Assembly: GCF_005222225.1 (NCBI RefSeq)
Contig: NZ_CP036536.1
Location: 2,752,001 to 2,816,000, forward strand
Source: Salinimonas lutimaris
GTDB taxonomy: Bacteria; Pseudomonadota; Gammaproteobacteria; Enterobacterales; Alteromonadaceae
DNA length: 64,000 nt
Direction of reading: 5' to 3'
Of the stretch, positions 37,706 to 44,904 are shown one piece after another (the first letter of the stretch is position 1; each line of letters starts with the position of its first letter). The translations under genes and the position numbers were made by a program. The notes beneath the pieces were generated by a model. That model did no database searches. It was not told the DNA's origin and saw only the letters and a program-made list of their open reading frames with translations.

Positions 37706-37781
37706 TGGCGTCCCCTAGGGGATTCGAACCCCTGTTACCGCCGTGAAAGGGCGGTGTCCTAGGCCTCTAGACGAAGGGGAC
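37706..37781 (-). tRNA. tRNA-Glu (TTC), copy 2
   Basis: Identical to copy 1 over the mature sequence, with encoded CCA. Its 5' flank differs from the other copies: it carries a different hairpin (37782-37819) and an extra ~82-base segment in the spacer. Confidence 0.98.
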
Positions 37782-38077
37782 TGAAAATTAGTCACGAAAA
37801 TATATTTTCGTAATTTTCAGTAAGGCGAAGTGAGCTCTGCGAAACTGAGCGTCATTACTCTTACTGACTTTCAAGTCCTGAAGCATTACGCTTCTGGCCA
37901 TATGTAAGGCGAATTCACTTTAGTGAATGAGCGACCTTAACCTAAGAACAGTTTATCAAAAGCGGTGCTTCTGATACTTCAGCGCAAGCAACCGGCTTTA
38001 TAACTGAAATAATGTTAGACCAGAGAACACTTATGCTCTCAAGCCTATTCCTGGTTACGTACCAGGCAACGCTAAAA

Positions 38078-38153
38078 TGGCGTCCCCTAGGGGATTCGAA
38101 CCCCTGTTACCGCCGTGAAAGGGCGGTGTCCTAGGCCTCTAGACGAAGGGGAC
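38078..38153 (-). tRNA. tRNA-Glu (TTC), copy 3
   Basis: Identical mature sequence with CCA. The spacer to copy 4 (38154-38367) is nearly the same as the spacer beside copy 1. Confidence 0.98.
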
Positions 38154-38367
38154 AAAAAATCTTCTTTCAAAAGCATGGCTTTTGAGATTTTTTGTAAGGC
38201 GAATTCACTTTAGTGAATGAGCGACCTTAACCTAAGAACAGTTTATCAAAAGCGGTACTTCTGATACTTCAGCGCAAGCAACCGGCTTTATAACTGAAAT
38301 AATGTTAGACCAGAGAACACTTATGCTCTCAAGCCTATCCCTGGTTACGTACCAGGCAACGCTAAAA

Positions 38368-38443
38368 TGGCGTCCCCTAGGGGATTCGAACCCCTGTTAC
38401 CGCCGTGAAAGGGCGGTGTCCTAGGCCTCTAGACGAAGGGGAC
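38368..38443 (-). tRNA. tRNA-Glu (TTC), copy 4
   Basis: Identical mature sequence with CCA, 290 bases from copy 3 and 291 from copy 5, in the tandem repeat. Confidence 0.98.
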
Positions 38444-38658
38444 AAAAAATCTTCTTTCAAAAGCACGGCTTTTGAGATTTTTTGTAAGGGCGAATTCACT
38501 TTAGTGAATGAGCGACCTTAACCTAAGAACAGTTTATCAAAAGCGGTGCTTCTGATATTTCAGCGCAAGCAATCAGCTTTGTAACTGAAATGATGTTAGA
38601 CCAGAGACCACTTATGCTCTCAAGCCTATTCCTGGTTACGTACCAGGCAACGCTAAAA

Positions 38659-38734
38659 TGGCGTCCCCTAGGGGATTCGAACCCCTGTTACCGCCGTGAA
38701 AGGGCGGTGTCCTAGGCCTCTAGACGAAGGGGAC
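38659..38734 (-). tRNA. tRNA-Glu (TTC), copy 5
   Basis: Identical mature sequence with CCA. It follows tRNA-Ala copy 1 in the transcript. Confidence 0.98.
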
Positions 38735-38877
38735 AAAAAATCTTCTTTCAAAAGCATGGCTTTTGAGATTTTTTGTAAGGCGAATTCACTTTAGTGAATG
38801 AGCGACCTTAACCTAAGAACTGTTTATCAAAAGCGCTGCTTTTGGGTCTCGGATGATATACCGAGTGACTTAGAATT

Positions 38878-38953
38878 TGGTGGAGCCAGGCGGGATCGAA
38901 CCGCCGACCTCCTGCATGCCATGCAGGCGCTCTCCCAGCTGAGCTATGGCCCC
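38878..38953 (-). tRNA. tRNA-Ala (GGC), copy 1
   Basis: A 76-base gene with CCA. Acceptor GGGGCCA with TGGCTCC; anticodon stem CTGCA/TGCAG around the loop holding GGC; G3-U70 identity pair compatible with Ala. Its 5' side has a GACATTT/AAATGTC hairpin. Confidence 0.97.
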
Positions 38954-39012
38954 GTTTGTATGCCCGACATTTTATTAAATGTCTGCTTTTTACACTAAGG
39001 CAAATTCTAAGA

Positions 39013-39088
39013 TGGCGTCCCCTAGGGGATTCGAACCCCTGTTACCGCCGTGAAAGGGCGGTGTCCTAGGCCTCTAGACGAAGGGGAC
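39013..39088 (-). tRNA. tRNA-Glu (TTC), copy 6
   Basis: Identical mature sequence with CCA, placed between the two tRNA-Ala genes. Confidence 0.98.
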
Positions 39089-39231
39089 AAAAAATCTTCT
39101 TTCAAAAGCATGGCTTTTGAGATTTTTTGTAAGGCGAATTCACTTCAGTGAATGAGCGACCTTAACCTAAGAACAGTTTGTCAAAAGCCTGGCTTTTGAA
39201 TCTCAGTTAACGTACCGAGCAACGTACAATT

Positions 39232-39307
39232 TGGTGGAGCCAGGCGGGATCGAACCGCCGACCTCCTGCATGCCATGCAGGCGCTCTCCCAGCTGAGCTA
39301 TGGCCCC
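39232..39307 (-). tRNA. tRNA-Ala (GGC), copy 2
   Basis: Same sequence as copy 1, with CCA. It is first in the array transcript, about 60 bases after the -10 box of a strong stable-RNA promoter. Confidence 0.97.
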
Positions 39308-39365
39308 GTCATGCGTCGACAACCACACTGTATTTTTGTGTGCCTGTTCCGTGACAGCGGGGCGC

Positions 39366-39394
39366 ATTCTAGGCATACCCCACTGTCGTGTCAA
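39366..39394 (-). promoter_or_regulatory. Stable-RNA promoter of the tRNA-Ala/Glu array
   Basis: On the minus strand TTGACA and TAGAAT are separated by exactly 17 bases and followed by a GC-rich discriminator (GCGCCCCGC), the pattern of stringently controlled rRNA/tRNA promoters. It lies between gltX and the first tRNA-Ala. Confidence 0.9.
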
Positions 39395-39413
39395 CGCTTT
39401 TTTGGGGAGTTTA

Positions 39414-40823
39414 TTAAGAATTTTCTCTATTTGCTATAAAAGCAATCGCTTTGTCGATTCTTTGATCTATTTTTGCCTGAGAAATAAGATTCAGGGTTAA
39501 ATCCAGCGATGGTGAGTTCCCTCCACCGGTAACCGCAACACGCAAAGGCATACCTACTTTACCCATACCAACTTCTAATTCTTCGGCTGTAGCATTAATA
39601 GCAGCCTGAATATTTTCAGGTGTCCACTCATTTATAGCTGCCAGTTTTGTTTTAGCCACCATTAATGGCTCTTTAGCAACAGGGCGAAGGTGCTTTTTAG
39701 CCGCTGCAGCATCAAACTCTTCAAAGTCTTCATAAAAATAACGACTGATTTGCGCCATCTCTTTCAGATTTTTAACCCGGTCAGCCTGGACAGTCACTAC
39801 TTTTTCTAATGCTGGGCCGCCAGACAAATCGATATTTTGATCATCAAAGTGCCATTTTGCATACCCAGCGACTTCTTCTACCGGCATACTCTTCATATAG
39901 TGCTGGTTTAGCCAAATCAGTTTTTCAGTATTAAATGCCGAAGCCGACTGACCAATTGCATCCAGGCTGAAATGTTCAATCATTTCATCCAGAGTAAAAA
40001 TTTCCTGATCGCCATGGCCCCACCCTAACCGAACCAAATAATTGATTAGTGCTTGTGGCAAATAGCCGTCATCACGATATTGCATAACACTAACAGCATT
40101 GTATCGCTTGGATAGTTTCTTGCCGTCTTCACCCAATATCATCGAAACATGAGCATATTCAGGTACAGGTGCGCCCAGCGCTTCTAATATATTAATCTGA
40201 CGAGGCGTGTTGTTGATATGATCTTCACCACGAACTACATGGGTTATGCCCATATCCCAGTCATCAACTACCACACAGAAGTTATAAGTCGGCGTGCCGT
40301 CGCTTCGCTGAATCACCAGGTCATCAAGCTCGGTATTACTTATCTCAATTTTTCCGCGAATGTGATCATTAATGACAACCTTTCCTTCCAGCGGATTTTT
40401 AAAGCGGATAGCAAAAGGTTGCCCTTCAGGATGGTCGGTACGGTCACGCCAAGTACCAGGGTAACGAGGTTTTTCGCCACGCTCTTTTTGCGCTTCACGT
40501 ATTTGGTCCAGCTCTTCACTGGTCATAAAGCATTTATAGGCTTTTCCTTCCGCCAATAGCTTTTCGATAAGCTCTTTATAACGGTCGAAGCGTTCGGTTT
40601 GTAAATAAGGCCCTTTGTCATAGTTAAGACCCAGCCAATCCATACCATCTAAAATAGCTTGTTTGGCGTCATCGGTAGAACGCTCTATATCTGTATCTTC
40701 AATACGAAGGACAAATTCCCCACCCTGACTTTTTGCATAAAGCCAAGAATAAAGTGCAGTACGTGCGCCACCCACATGAAGGTAACCTGTTGGGCTTGGA
40801 GCAAATCTGGTAACAACCGACAT
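39414..40823 (-). CDS. gltX: Glutamyl-tRNA synthetase
   Basis: Class I aminoacyl-tRNA synthetase of 469 residues charging tRNA-Glu. The HIGH-type motif YLHVGGA is at 14-20 after FAPSPTG, the GEDH motif lies mid-domain, and the KMSKS-type loop is KKLSKR near residue 240. The C-terminal anticodon-binding domain is complete. The gene lies between tRNA-Ala/Glu genes downstream and a divergent tRNA-Val cluster upstream, as in E. coli. The neighbouring tRNA promoter lies downstream of its stop, so tRNA transcription need not depend on gltX. Confidence 0.98.
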   Translation of the reverse strand: MSVVTRFAPSPTGYLHVGGARTALYSWLYAKSQGGEFVLRIEDTDIERSTDDAKQAILDGMDWLGLNYDKGPYLQTERFDRYKELIEKLLAEGKAYKCFMTSEELDQIREAQKERGEKPRYPGTWRDRTDHPEGQPFAIRFKNPLEGKVVINDHIRGKIEISNTELDDLVIQRSDGTPTYNFCVVVDDWDMGITHVVRGEDHINNTPRQINILEALGAPVPEYAHVSMILGEDGKKLSKRYNAVSVMQYRDDGYLPQALINYLVRLGWGHGDQEIFTLDEMIEHFSLDAIGQSASAFNTEKLIWLNQHYMKSMPVEEVAGYAKWHFDDQNIDLSGGPALEKVVTVQADRVKNLKEMAQISRYFYEDFEEFDAAAAKKHLRPVAKEPLMVAKTKLAAINEWTPENIQAAINATAEELEVGMGKVGMPLRVAVTGGGNSPSLDLTLNLISQAKIDQRIDKAIAFIANRENS

Positions 40824-41013
40824 TTGAAACTCTCTATTGTTTTACGAAAAAAATTAGTTGCGTATTCTACCAGTGTTAGGACAAAGGCAAAATACATCAG
40901 TGCCCGGGGATTACGGAATAGCCGACAAAACAGCTTAATAGTATTAAAAATCAACAAAAAAGCCTTTTCTGGTGACTTTATCAGCAGACAGTCACTTTTC
41001 TTAAATTTTATTA

Positions 41014-41041
41014 TTGACTCTGGCAGTTCGGACTCTATAAT
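41014..41041 (+). promoter_or_regulatory. Stable-RNA promoter of the tRNA-Val cluster
   Basis: TTGACT and TATAAT separated by 16 bases, followed by the GC-rich discriminator ACCGCCCC, about 38 bases before the first tRNA-Val. The rest of 40824-41013 holds the gltX leader and no other gene. Confidence 0.88.
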
Positions 41042-41079
41042 ACCGCCCCACTTGCCCAAGACGGCAAGCGAAAATTGAC

Positions 41080-41155
41080 GGACGTTTAGCTCAGTTGGGA
41101 GAGCATCGCCCTTACAAGGCGAGGGTCACTGGTTCAAGTCCAGTAACGTCCACCA
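41080..41155 (+). tRNA. tRNA-Val (TAC), copy 1
   Basis: A 76-base gene with encoded CCA; anticodon loop CTTACAA gives TAC. Acceptor stem GGACGTT/AACGTCC (T-A at pair 6:67). Confidence 0.98.
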
Positions 41156-41189
41156 TATTCTGGTGTGTCGATTTGAAATTTTTGATTGC

Positions 41190-41265
41190 GGACGCTTAGC
41201 TCAGTTGGGAGAGCATCGCCCTTACAAGGCGAGGGTCACTGGTTCAAGTCCAGTAGCGTCCACCA
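41190..41265 (+). tRNA. tRNA-Val (TAC), copy 2
   Basis: As copy 1, except for a compensated acceptor pair GGACGCT/AGCGTCC (C-G at 6:67). Confidence 0.98.
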
Positions 41266-41296
41266 CCACTTTGAAGTGAATAAATCAATCAAATAC

Positions 41297-41372
41297 GGAC
41301 GTTTAGCTCAGTTGGGAGAGCATCGCCCTTACAAGGCGAGGGTCACTGGTTCAAGTCCAGTAACGTCCACCA
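41297..41372 (+). tRNA. tRNA-Val (TAC), copy 3
   Basis: Identical to copy 1, with the T-A pair at 6:67 and encoded CCA. Confidence 0.98.
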
Positions 41373-41403
41373 CTACTCTTGTCGAGTAAATAATACAAAA
41401 TTC

Positions 41404-41479
41404 GGACGCTTAGCTCAGTTGGGAGAGCATCGCCCTTACAAGGCGAGGGTCACTGGTTCAAGTCCAGTAGCGTCCACCA
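41404..41479 (+). tRNA. tRNA-Val (TAC), copy 4
   Basis: Identical to copy 2, with the C-G pair at 6:67 and encoded CCA. Confidence 0.98.
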
Positions 41480-41508
41480 CTACTTTAATAAGTAGCATAT
41501 CACAATTC

Positions 41509-41584
41509 GGACGTTTAGCTCAGTTGGGAGAGCATCGCCCTTACAAGGCGAGGGTCACTGGTTCAAGTCCAGTAACGTCCACCA
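41509..41584 (+). tRNA. tRNA-Val (TAC), copy 5
   Basis: Identical to copy 1. It is followed by a T-rich tract (CTTTTTTTAAAATTT) that may help end the transcript. Confidence 0.98.
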
Positions 41585-41605
41585 TTCATTCTTTTTTTAA
41601 AATTT

Positions 41606-41735
41606 CTCTATCCAATACTGGACAGGCACTCTATTTCTGCCTCAGAATCCCCTTCTTCGTGGGCAGACACTCTATCCAACACTGGACAGTCACTTTATTA
41701 CTGTCTCAGGATCCTCCTTCTTCGTGGACAGGCAT
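41606..41735. repeat. REP-like tandem repeat upstream of the RAYT gene (2 x 64 bp)
   Basis: Two imperfect copies begin with CTCTATCCAA at 41606 and 41670. Each contains GGACAGGCACT or GGACAGTCACT and a hairpin with a shared loop (CCTTCTTCGTG). The stem is CTGCCT/GGGCAG in copy A (41637-41666) and CTGTCT/GGACAG in copy B (41701-41731), a covarying difference that preserves pairing. Confidence 0.7.
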
Positions 41736-41813
41736 ACCCTACTCTTTAGTACAGTTGGATTAACCCTGAATTTCGGCACAATAAGATCATCTTTTCATCA
41801 TGATGATTCGACT

Positions 41814-42758
41814 ATGCCAAGGCCCAGAAAAAGTCTCATTAATCTATCAGATACTCCCTATTACCACTGTATGTCGCGCTGTGTTCGCCGGGCGTTTTTA
41901 TGCGGTCATGATGCGCAAAACCATAAATCGTATGAGCATCGCCGTCAGTGGGTCGAAGACCGGTTGCTATTTCTGGCTGGTGTTTTCTGTATAGATGTTT
42001 GTGCTTATGCAGTGATGAGTAATCACACCCATGTTGTACTGCGCATTAATAAACAAAAAGCGGAAAAATTAACGACTAAAGAAATTCTTGTACGTTGGCA
42101 CAAACTGTATCGAGGTATGCTCTTATCACGTCGGTTTGTTAATCCTGCTGAGCAGGGTGAGCTATCAGACACTGAAATTAGAACCGTCCAGGAGTTAGCT
42201 GAAGTCTACCGAAGCCGATTGTATGATATCAGCTGGTTTATGCGATTACTCAACGAGTATATTGCGCGCCGGGCTAATAAAGAAGACGAATGTACAGGGC
42301 ATTTCTGGGAGGGAAGATTCAAGTCGCAAGCGTTATTGGATGAAGCTGCCCTGGCTGCCTGCATGACTTACGTCGATTTAAATCCGGTTCGTGCGGGCCT
42401 TGCAGACTCACCGGCACATTCATCTCACACTAGTATTAAAAAACGGATTGAAGCAAGAAAGTATCGTAAGCAACCTAGACGTTTATCACCACTGGCTGAT
42501 CATGCAAATAACAGGTTGGCTGATGAATTACCTTTTCAAATTGAAGATTACTTTTCTCTTGTCGAAGCATCCCGTCATTTATTTCAACATAATAAACCGC
42601 GCAGAGTCCGCTGTGAAACCAACGCTATTATTATTCGAACAGGTTTGTGCGACACGGACTGGAAAGCGATGGTCTGTGGAATAGAGAGGGACTTTATCGC
42701 TTCCGTTAGTCGAAGAAAATTAGTCTTAATACAGAAGCGTTGCGTCAATCATACCTGA
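41814..42758 (+). CDS. REP-associated tyrosine transposase (RAYT, Y1/HUH type)
   Basis: Single-strand DNA transposase-like protein of 314 residues related to IS200/IS605 TnpA. The HUH motif is His71-Thr-His73 in YAVMSNHTHVVL and the candidate catalytic tyrosine is Tyr149 in FMRLLNEYIARR. The GHFWEGRFKSQAL and TYVDLNPVRAGLA motifs are typical of this group. I start at the ATG at 41814 (MPRPRKSLIN), the usual family beginning; the frame extension to 41724 runs into repeat DNA. Flanking REP-like repeats of opposite orientation support a RAYT rather than an ordinary insertion sequence. Confidence 0.9.
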   Translation: MPRPRKSLINLSDTPYYHCMSRCVRRAFLCGHDAQNHKSYEHRRQWVEDRLLFLAGVFCIDVCAYAVMSNHTHVVLRINKQKAEKLTTKEILVRWHKLYRGMLLSRRFVNPAEQGELSDTEIRTVQELAEVYRSRLYDISWFMRLLNEYIARRANKEDECTGHFWEGRFKSQALLDEAALAACMTYVDLNPVRAGLADSPAHSSHTSIKKRIEARKYRKQPRRLSPLADHANNRLADELPFQIEDYFSLVEASRHLFQHNKPRRVRCETNAIIIRTGLCDTDWKAMVCGIERDFIASVSRRKLVLIQKRCVNHT

Positions 42759-42900
42759 TTAAACTATTTATCTGCCACTACTGGATTAATGCGCACGTAT
42801 GCCTGCTGACAGTGCTCTCCCCTGCCAAGCGATACCTTTCACCTCCCTAAAACAGCTTTAACATTCAAAAAAGTCAGCGGGTATGATTTTCTGCAGTACT

Positions 42901-43107
42901 GCAAGCGTCGTTAATCGAAGGCTATCCATAGCAGCAATGCACAGTAGTGACTGTCCGTTGCCAGGAACACGCAGCATCTCGCTAAACAGTGACTGACCTA
43001 AGCAGTGTCCTTGCAAGCGTCGTTAATCGAAGTCTATACAGAGCAGCAATGCAAAGTAGTGACTGTCCATTGCTAAGAACACGCAGCATCTCGCTAAACA
43101 GTGACTG
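42901..43107. repeat. REP-like direct repeat downstream of the RAYT gene (2 x 95 bp)
   Basis: Copies at 42901-42995 and 43013-43107 share GCAAGCGTCGTTAATCGAAG, then AGTGACTGTCC, then CACGCAGCATCTCGCTAAAC and a closing AGTGACTG. AGTGACTGTCC is the reverse complement of GGACAGTCACT in the upstream repeats, so the two arrays face each other across the transposase gene. The preceding 142 bases (42759-42900) show no gene or clear repeat. Confidence 0.75.
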
Positions 43108-43154
43108 TCCAAAATAGGGGGGGGAAGAAAGTCGGGGTACAGTCCAGTTACTGG

Positions 43155-43694
43155 TTATCGGCGCAGGTGCTGTGTATATACGACCACATTTTCGCTAAAC
43201 ACGCTGTCCTCATAAAACTGAGTGTGGCTAAACGCCATTCCCAGCTTTTTCATCACTGCAATTGAGCCTGCATTATCGGGGTTTGCAATGGCAGAGAATG
43301 ACGACGTCCCGGTAAGTGCAAGCCCATCCCTAATGGCGGTGGCCGCTTCTGTGGCAATGCCCTTTCCCCACCAGGCCTGTTTGAATCGCCAGCCGAGCTC
43401 AAGATTATCTGGATCAGGGTTAGAGGTGAAAAAGCCATAAGGACGAACCAGTACCCAGCCTATGGCCTCGCCACTGCTAATCTCAGTTACTTTCCATAAG
43501 CCCCAGCCAAGCGCTTTGTTCGCGTAAGCTTGTAACCGTGGCACAAACACAGTCTCTATTTCATGCCGGGTCGATTTGCGACCACCGTTCAGGTAGCGCA
43601 TGACCGCTTTGTCCTGGTCAAGTTCCCATAAAAATCCGGCATCCTGGGCGGTAATAAAACTAAATGAGAGCCTTTCGGTATCAGCGAACTCCAT
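43155..43694 (-). CDS. GNAT family N-acetyltransferase (RimJ/RimL-like)
   Basis: Protein of 179 residues with the acetyltransferase fold: TERLSFSFITAQDAGFLWEL at the N-terminus, then ELGWRFKQAWWGKGIATEAA, which holds the acetyl-CoA phosphate-binding loop WGKGIATEA, and NPDNAGSIAVMKKLGM. It belongs to the Acetyltransf_3 type that modifies small molecules or protein N-termini; the target is unknown. AGAGG lies before the ATG at 43694. Confidence 0.87.
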   Translation of the reverse strand: MEFADTERLSFSFITAQDAGFLWELDQDKAVMRYLNGGRKSTRHEIETVFVPRLQAYANKALGWGLWKVTEISSGEAIGWVLVRPYGFFTSNPDPDNLELGWRFKQAWWGKGIATEAATAIRDGLALTGTSSFSAIANPDNAGSIAVMKKLGMAFSHTQFYEDSVFSENVVVYTQHLRR

Positions 43695-43723
43695 GCTTCA
43701 CCTCTTTTCATTATTATTGTTTG

Positions 43724-44695
43724 TCAGCCACCTAACATGGCCAGATGTTTTGTCGCGCCGGTCATCCCGTCCTGCAGATAATGAGAAACATGTTTGCTGT
43801 TAAGCGCATCATGAACAAATTGCATGAGGGCATCAGTATCACCTGCTTTCAATAAGTGCCGTAAATCTAACCCTTGTTCACTGAACAAGCATAGATGCAG
43901 CTTGCCACTGGCCGATACCCGAAGGCGATTACAGCTTTTACAAAAATCTTTACTGTAAGGCATGATGAGACCAATTTTCCCGGCATAATCGGGGTGACTA
44001 AATTCCTGCGCCGGCCCGGCATCTTTGCGTCTGATTACGGGCTGCCAGCCTTCTGCCAGTAAGCGATCTTTTATCGGCTGCCCGGACATATGCTGACTTT
44101 TAAAAAATGCTTTGTGTTCGCCGGTTTCCATCAATTCGATGAACCGCAGGGTGACCGGTGTTATTTTTAACCAATCGAGGAAACGGGTCAATCGCGCTGG
44201 TGAAAAATCCTGCAATAGTACCGTATTCACTTTTACATCCAGTCCGGCATCAACAGCCACATCCAACCCTTTGAGAATTTGCTCCAGCTTATTCTGACCG
44301 GTAATCAGCGCAAACTGGTTAGGATCAAGGCTATCTATACTGACGTTAACCTGATCAAGTCCGGCCTGCGCCCACTTGTGAGCATCTTTTGCCAGCCTGG
44401 CACCATGGGTCGTGGTAGCCACCTTCTGAATCCCCGGTGTGTTTACCGCCGCCTGAATAATCTCTGTAAAGTCTTTGCGCAAACTCGGCTCGCCACCGGT
44501 TATACGTATCTTGGTCGTTCCCATTCTGGCAAAGGCTGTCATCAGTGTCTGCACTTCGGTCAGACTCATAAAGGCACTGTTGTCCGGCCCGTCATAGCCA
44601 TCCGGCAGGCAATACTGACAACGAAAATTACACGCTTCTGTGATTGATACGCGCAGATACCGGAAGCGCCGGCCAAAACTATCTTCTAACAACAT
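43724..44695 (-). CDS. moaA: GTP 3',8-cyclase MoaA (molybdenum cofactor biosynthesis)
   Basis: Radical-SAM enzyme of 323 residues catalysing the first step of molybdopterin synthesis. The N-terminal cluster cysteines are Cys22, Cys26 and Cys29 (CNFRCQYC) and the SAM motif is TGGEPSLR. The second cluster is CKSCNRLRVSASGKLHLC, and the protein ends in the functional Gly-Gly. The ATG at 44695 (MLLEDSFGRRFRYLR) matches enteric MoaA; the longer frame covers the leader hairpin. No other moa gene is adjacent. Confidence 0.95.
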   Translation of the reverse strand: MLLEDSFGRRFRYLRVSITEACNFRCQYCLPDGYDGPDNSAFMSLTEVQTLMTAFARMGTTKIRITGGEPSLRKDFTEIIQAAVNTPGIQKVATTTHGARLAKDAHKWAQAGLDQVNVSIDSLDPNQFALITGQNKLEQILKGLDVAVDAGLDVKVNTVLLQDFSPARLTRFLDWLKITPVTLRFIELMETGEHKAFFKSQHMSGQPIKDRLLAEGWQPVIRRKDAGPAQEFSHPDYAGKIGLIMPYSKDFCKSCNRLRVSASGKLHLCLFSEQGLDLRHLLKAGDTDALMQFVHDALNSKHVSHYLQDGMTGATKHLAMLGG

Positions 44696-44723
44696 GACAT
44701 CCCGAAATTTGATTACTTGCCCA

Positions 44724-44745
44724 CCTTGCCACAAACCCGGCAAGG
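44724..44745 (-). other. Leader hairpin upstream of moaA
   Basis: CCTTGCC and GGCAAGG form a perfect seven-base-pair stem in the presumed moaA 5' leader, 29 bases before the start. A Moco riboswitch would be expected in some relatives, but I cannot recognise its full consensus here. Confidence 0.4.
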
Positions 44746-44904
44746 CATAAACCAGTTACTGTTATCTTGCCTGCTTATATTTATCTCATACGCTGTTTAT
44801 AAAGGAACAGACCTGCTTTACCAGCGATATCATTCATATTCGCTGGCATTAAACCTGCTTAACACCTCACTGCAGTAAAAATCAATATACCGACAGAGAG
44901 GCTT

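Larger units (their letters stand above)
37492..39231 (-). repeat. Tandem spacer repeats of the tRNA array
   Basis: Spacers of about 214 bases between tRNA-Glu genes are nearly identical, giving a repeat unit of 290-291 bases with the tRNA included. Each contains a palindrome ATTCACTTTAGTGAAT and, next to the 5' end of the tRNA, a bulged hairpin (outer AAAAAATCT/AGATTTTTT, inner CAAAAGC/GCTTTTG). The spacer upstream of copy 2 is longer (296 bases) and holds a diverged extra part-unit. Spacers next to the Ala genes are shorter and share only the left part. Confidence 0.9.

Noticed and set aside
37492..38877. CRISPR-like repeat-spacer appearance of the tRNA-Glu array
   Set aside because: Repeats are 76-base tRNA genes and the spacers are themselves repeated; no cas genes.
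38798..39394. Frames through the tRNA-Ala genes (38798-38998 plus, 39203-39394 minus)
   Set aside because: The encoded peptides derive from tRNA sequence and the array promoter.
40659..41078. Frames of 124-139 codons in both directions between gltX and tRNA-Val
   Set aside because: They overlap the gltX 5' end and the tRNA promoter, have no ribosome-binding site and no recognisable protein features.
41186..41763. Plus-strand frames through the tRNA-Val genes and repeats (41186-41389, 41419-41763)
   Set aside because: They are translations of tRNA genes (repeated GEHRPYKARVTGSSP) and repeat DNA, not proteins.
41585..43154. Genomic island integrated at the tRNA-Val cluster
   Set aside because: No integrase, no duplicated tRNA 3' end; the RAYT with its repeats explains the segment.
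44696..44904. Moco riboswitch upstream of moaA
   Set aside because: Only one seven-base-pair hairpin is clear; the conserved riboswitch core could not be recognised by eye. A covariance-model search would decide.
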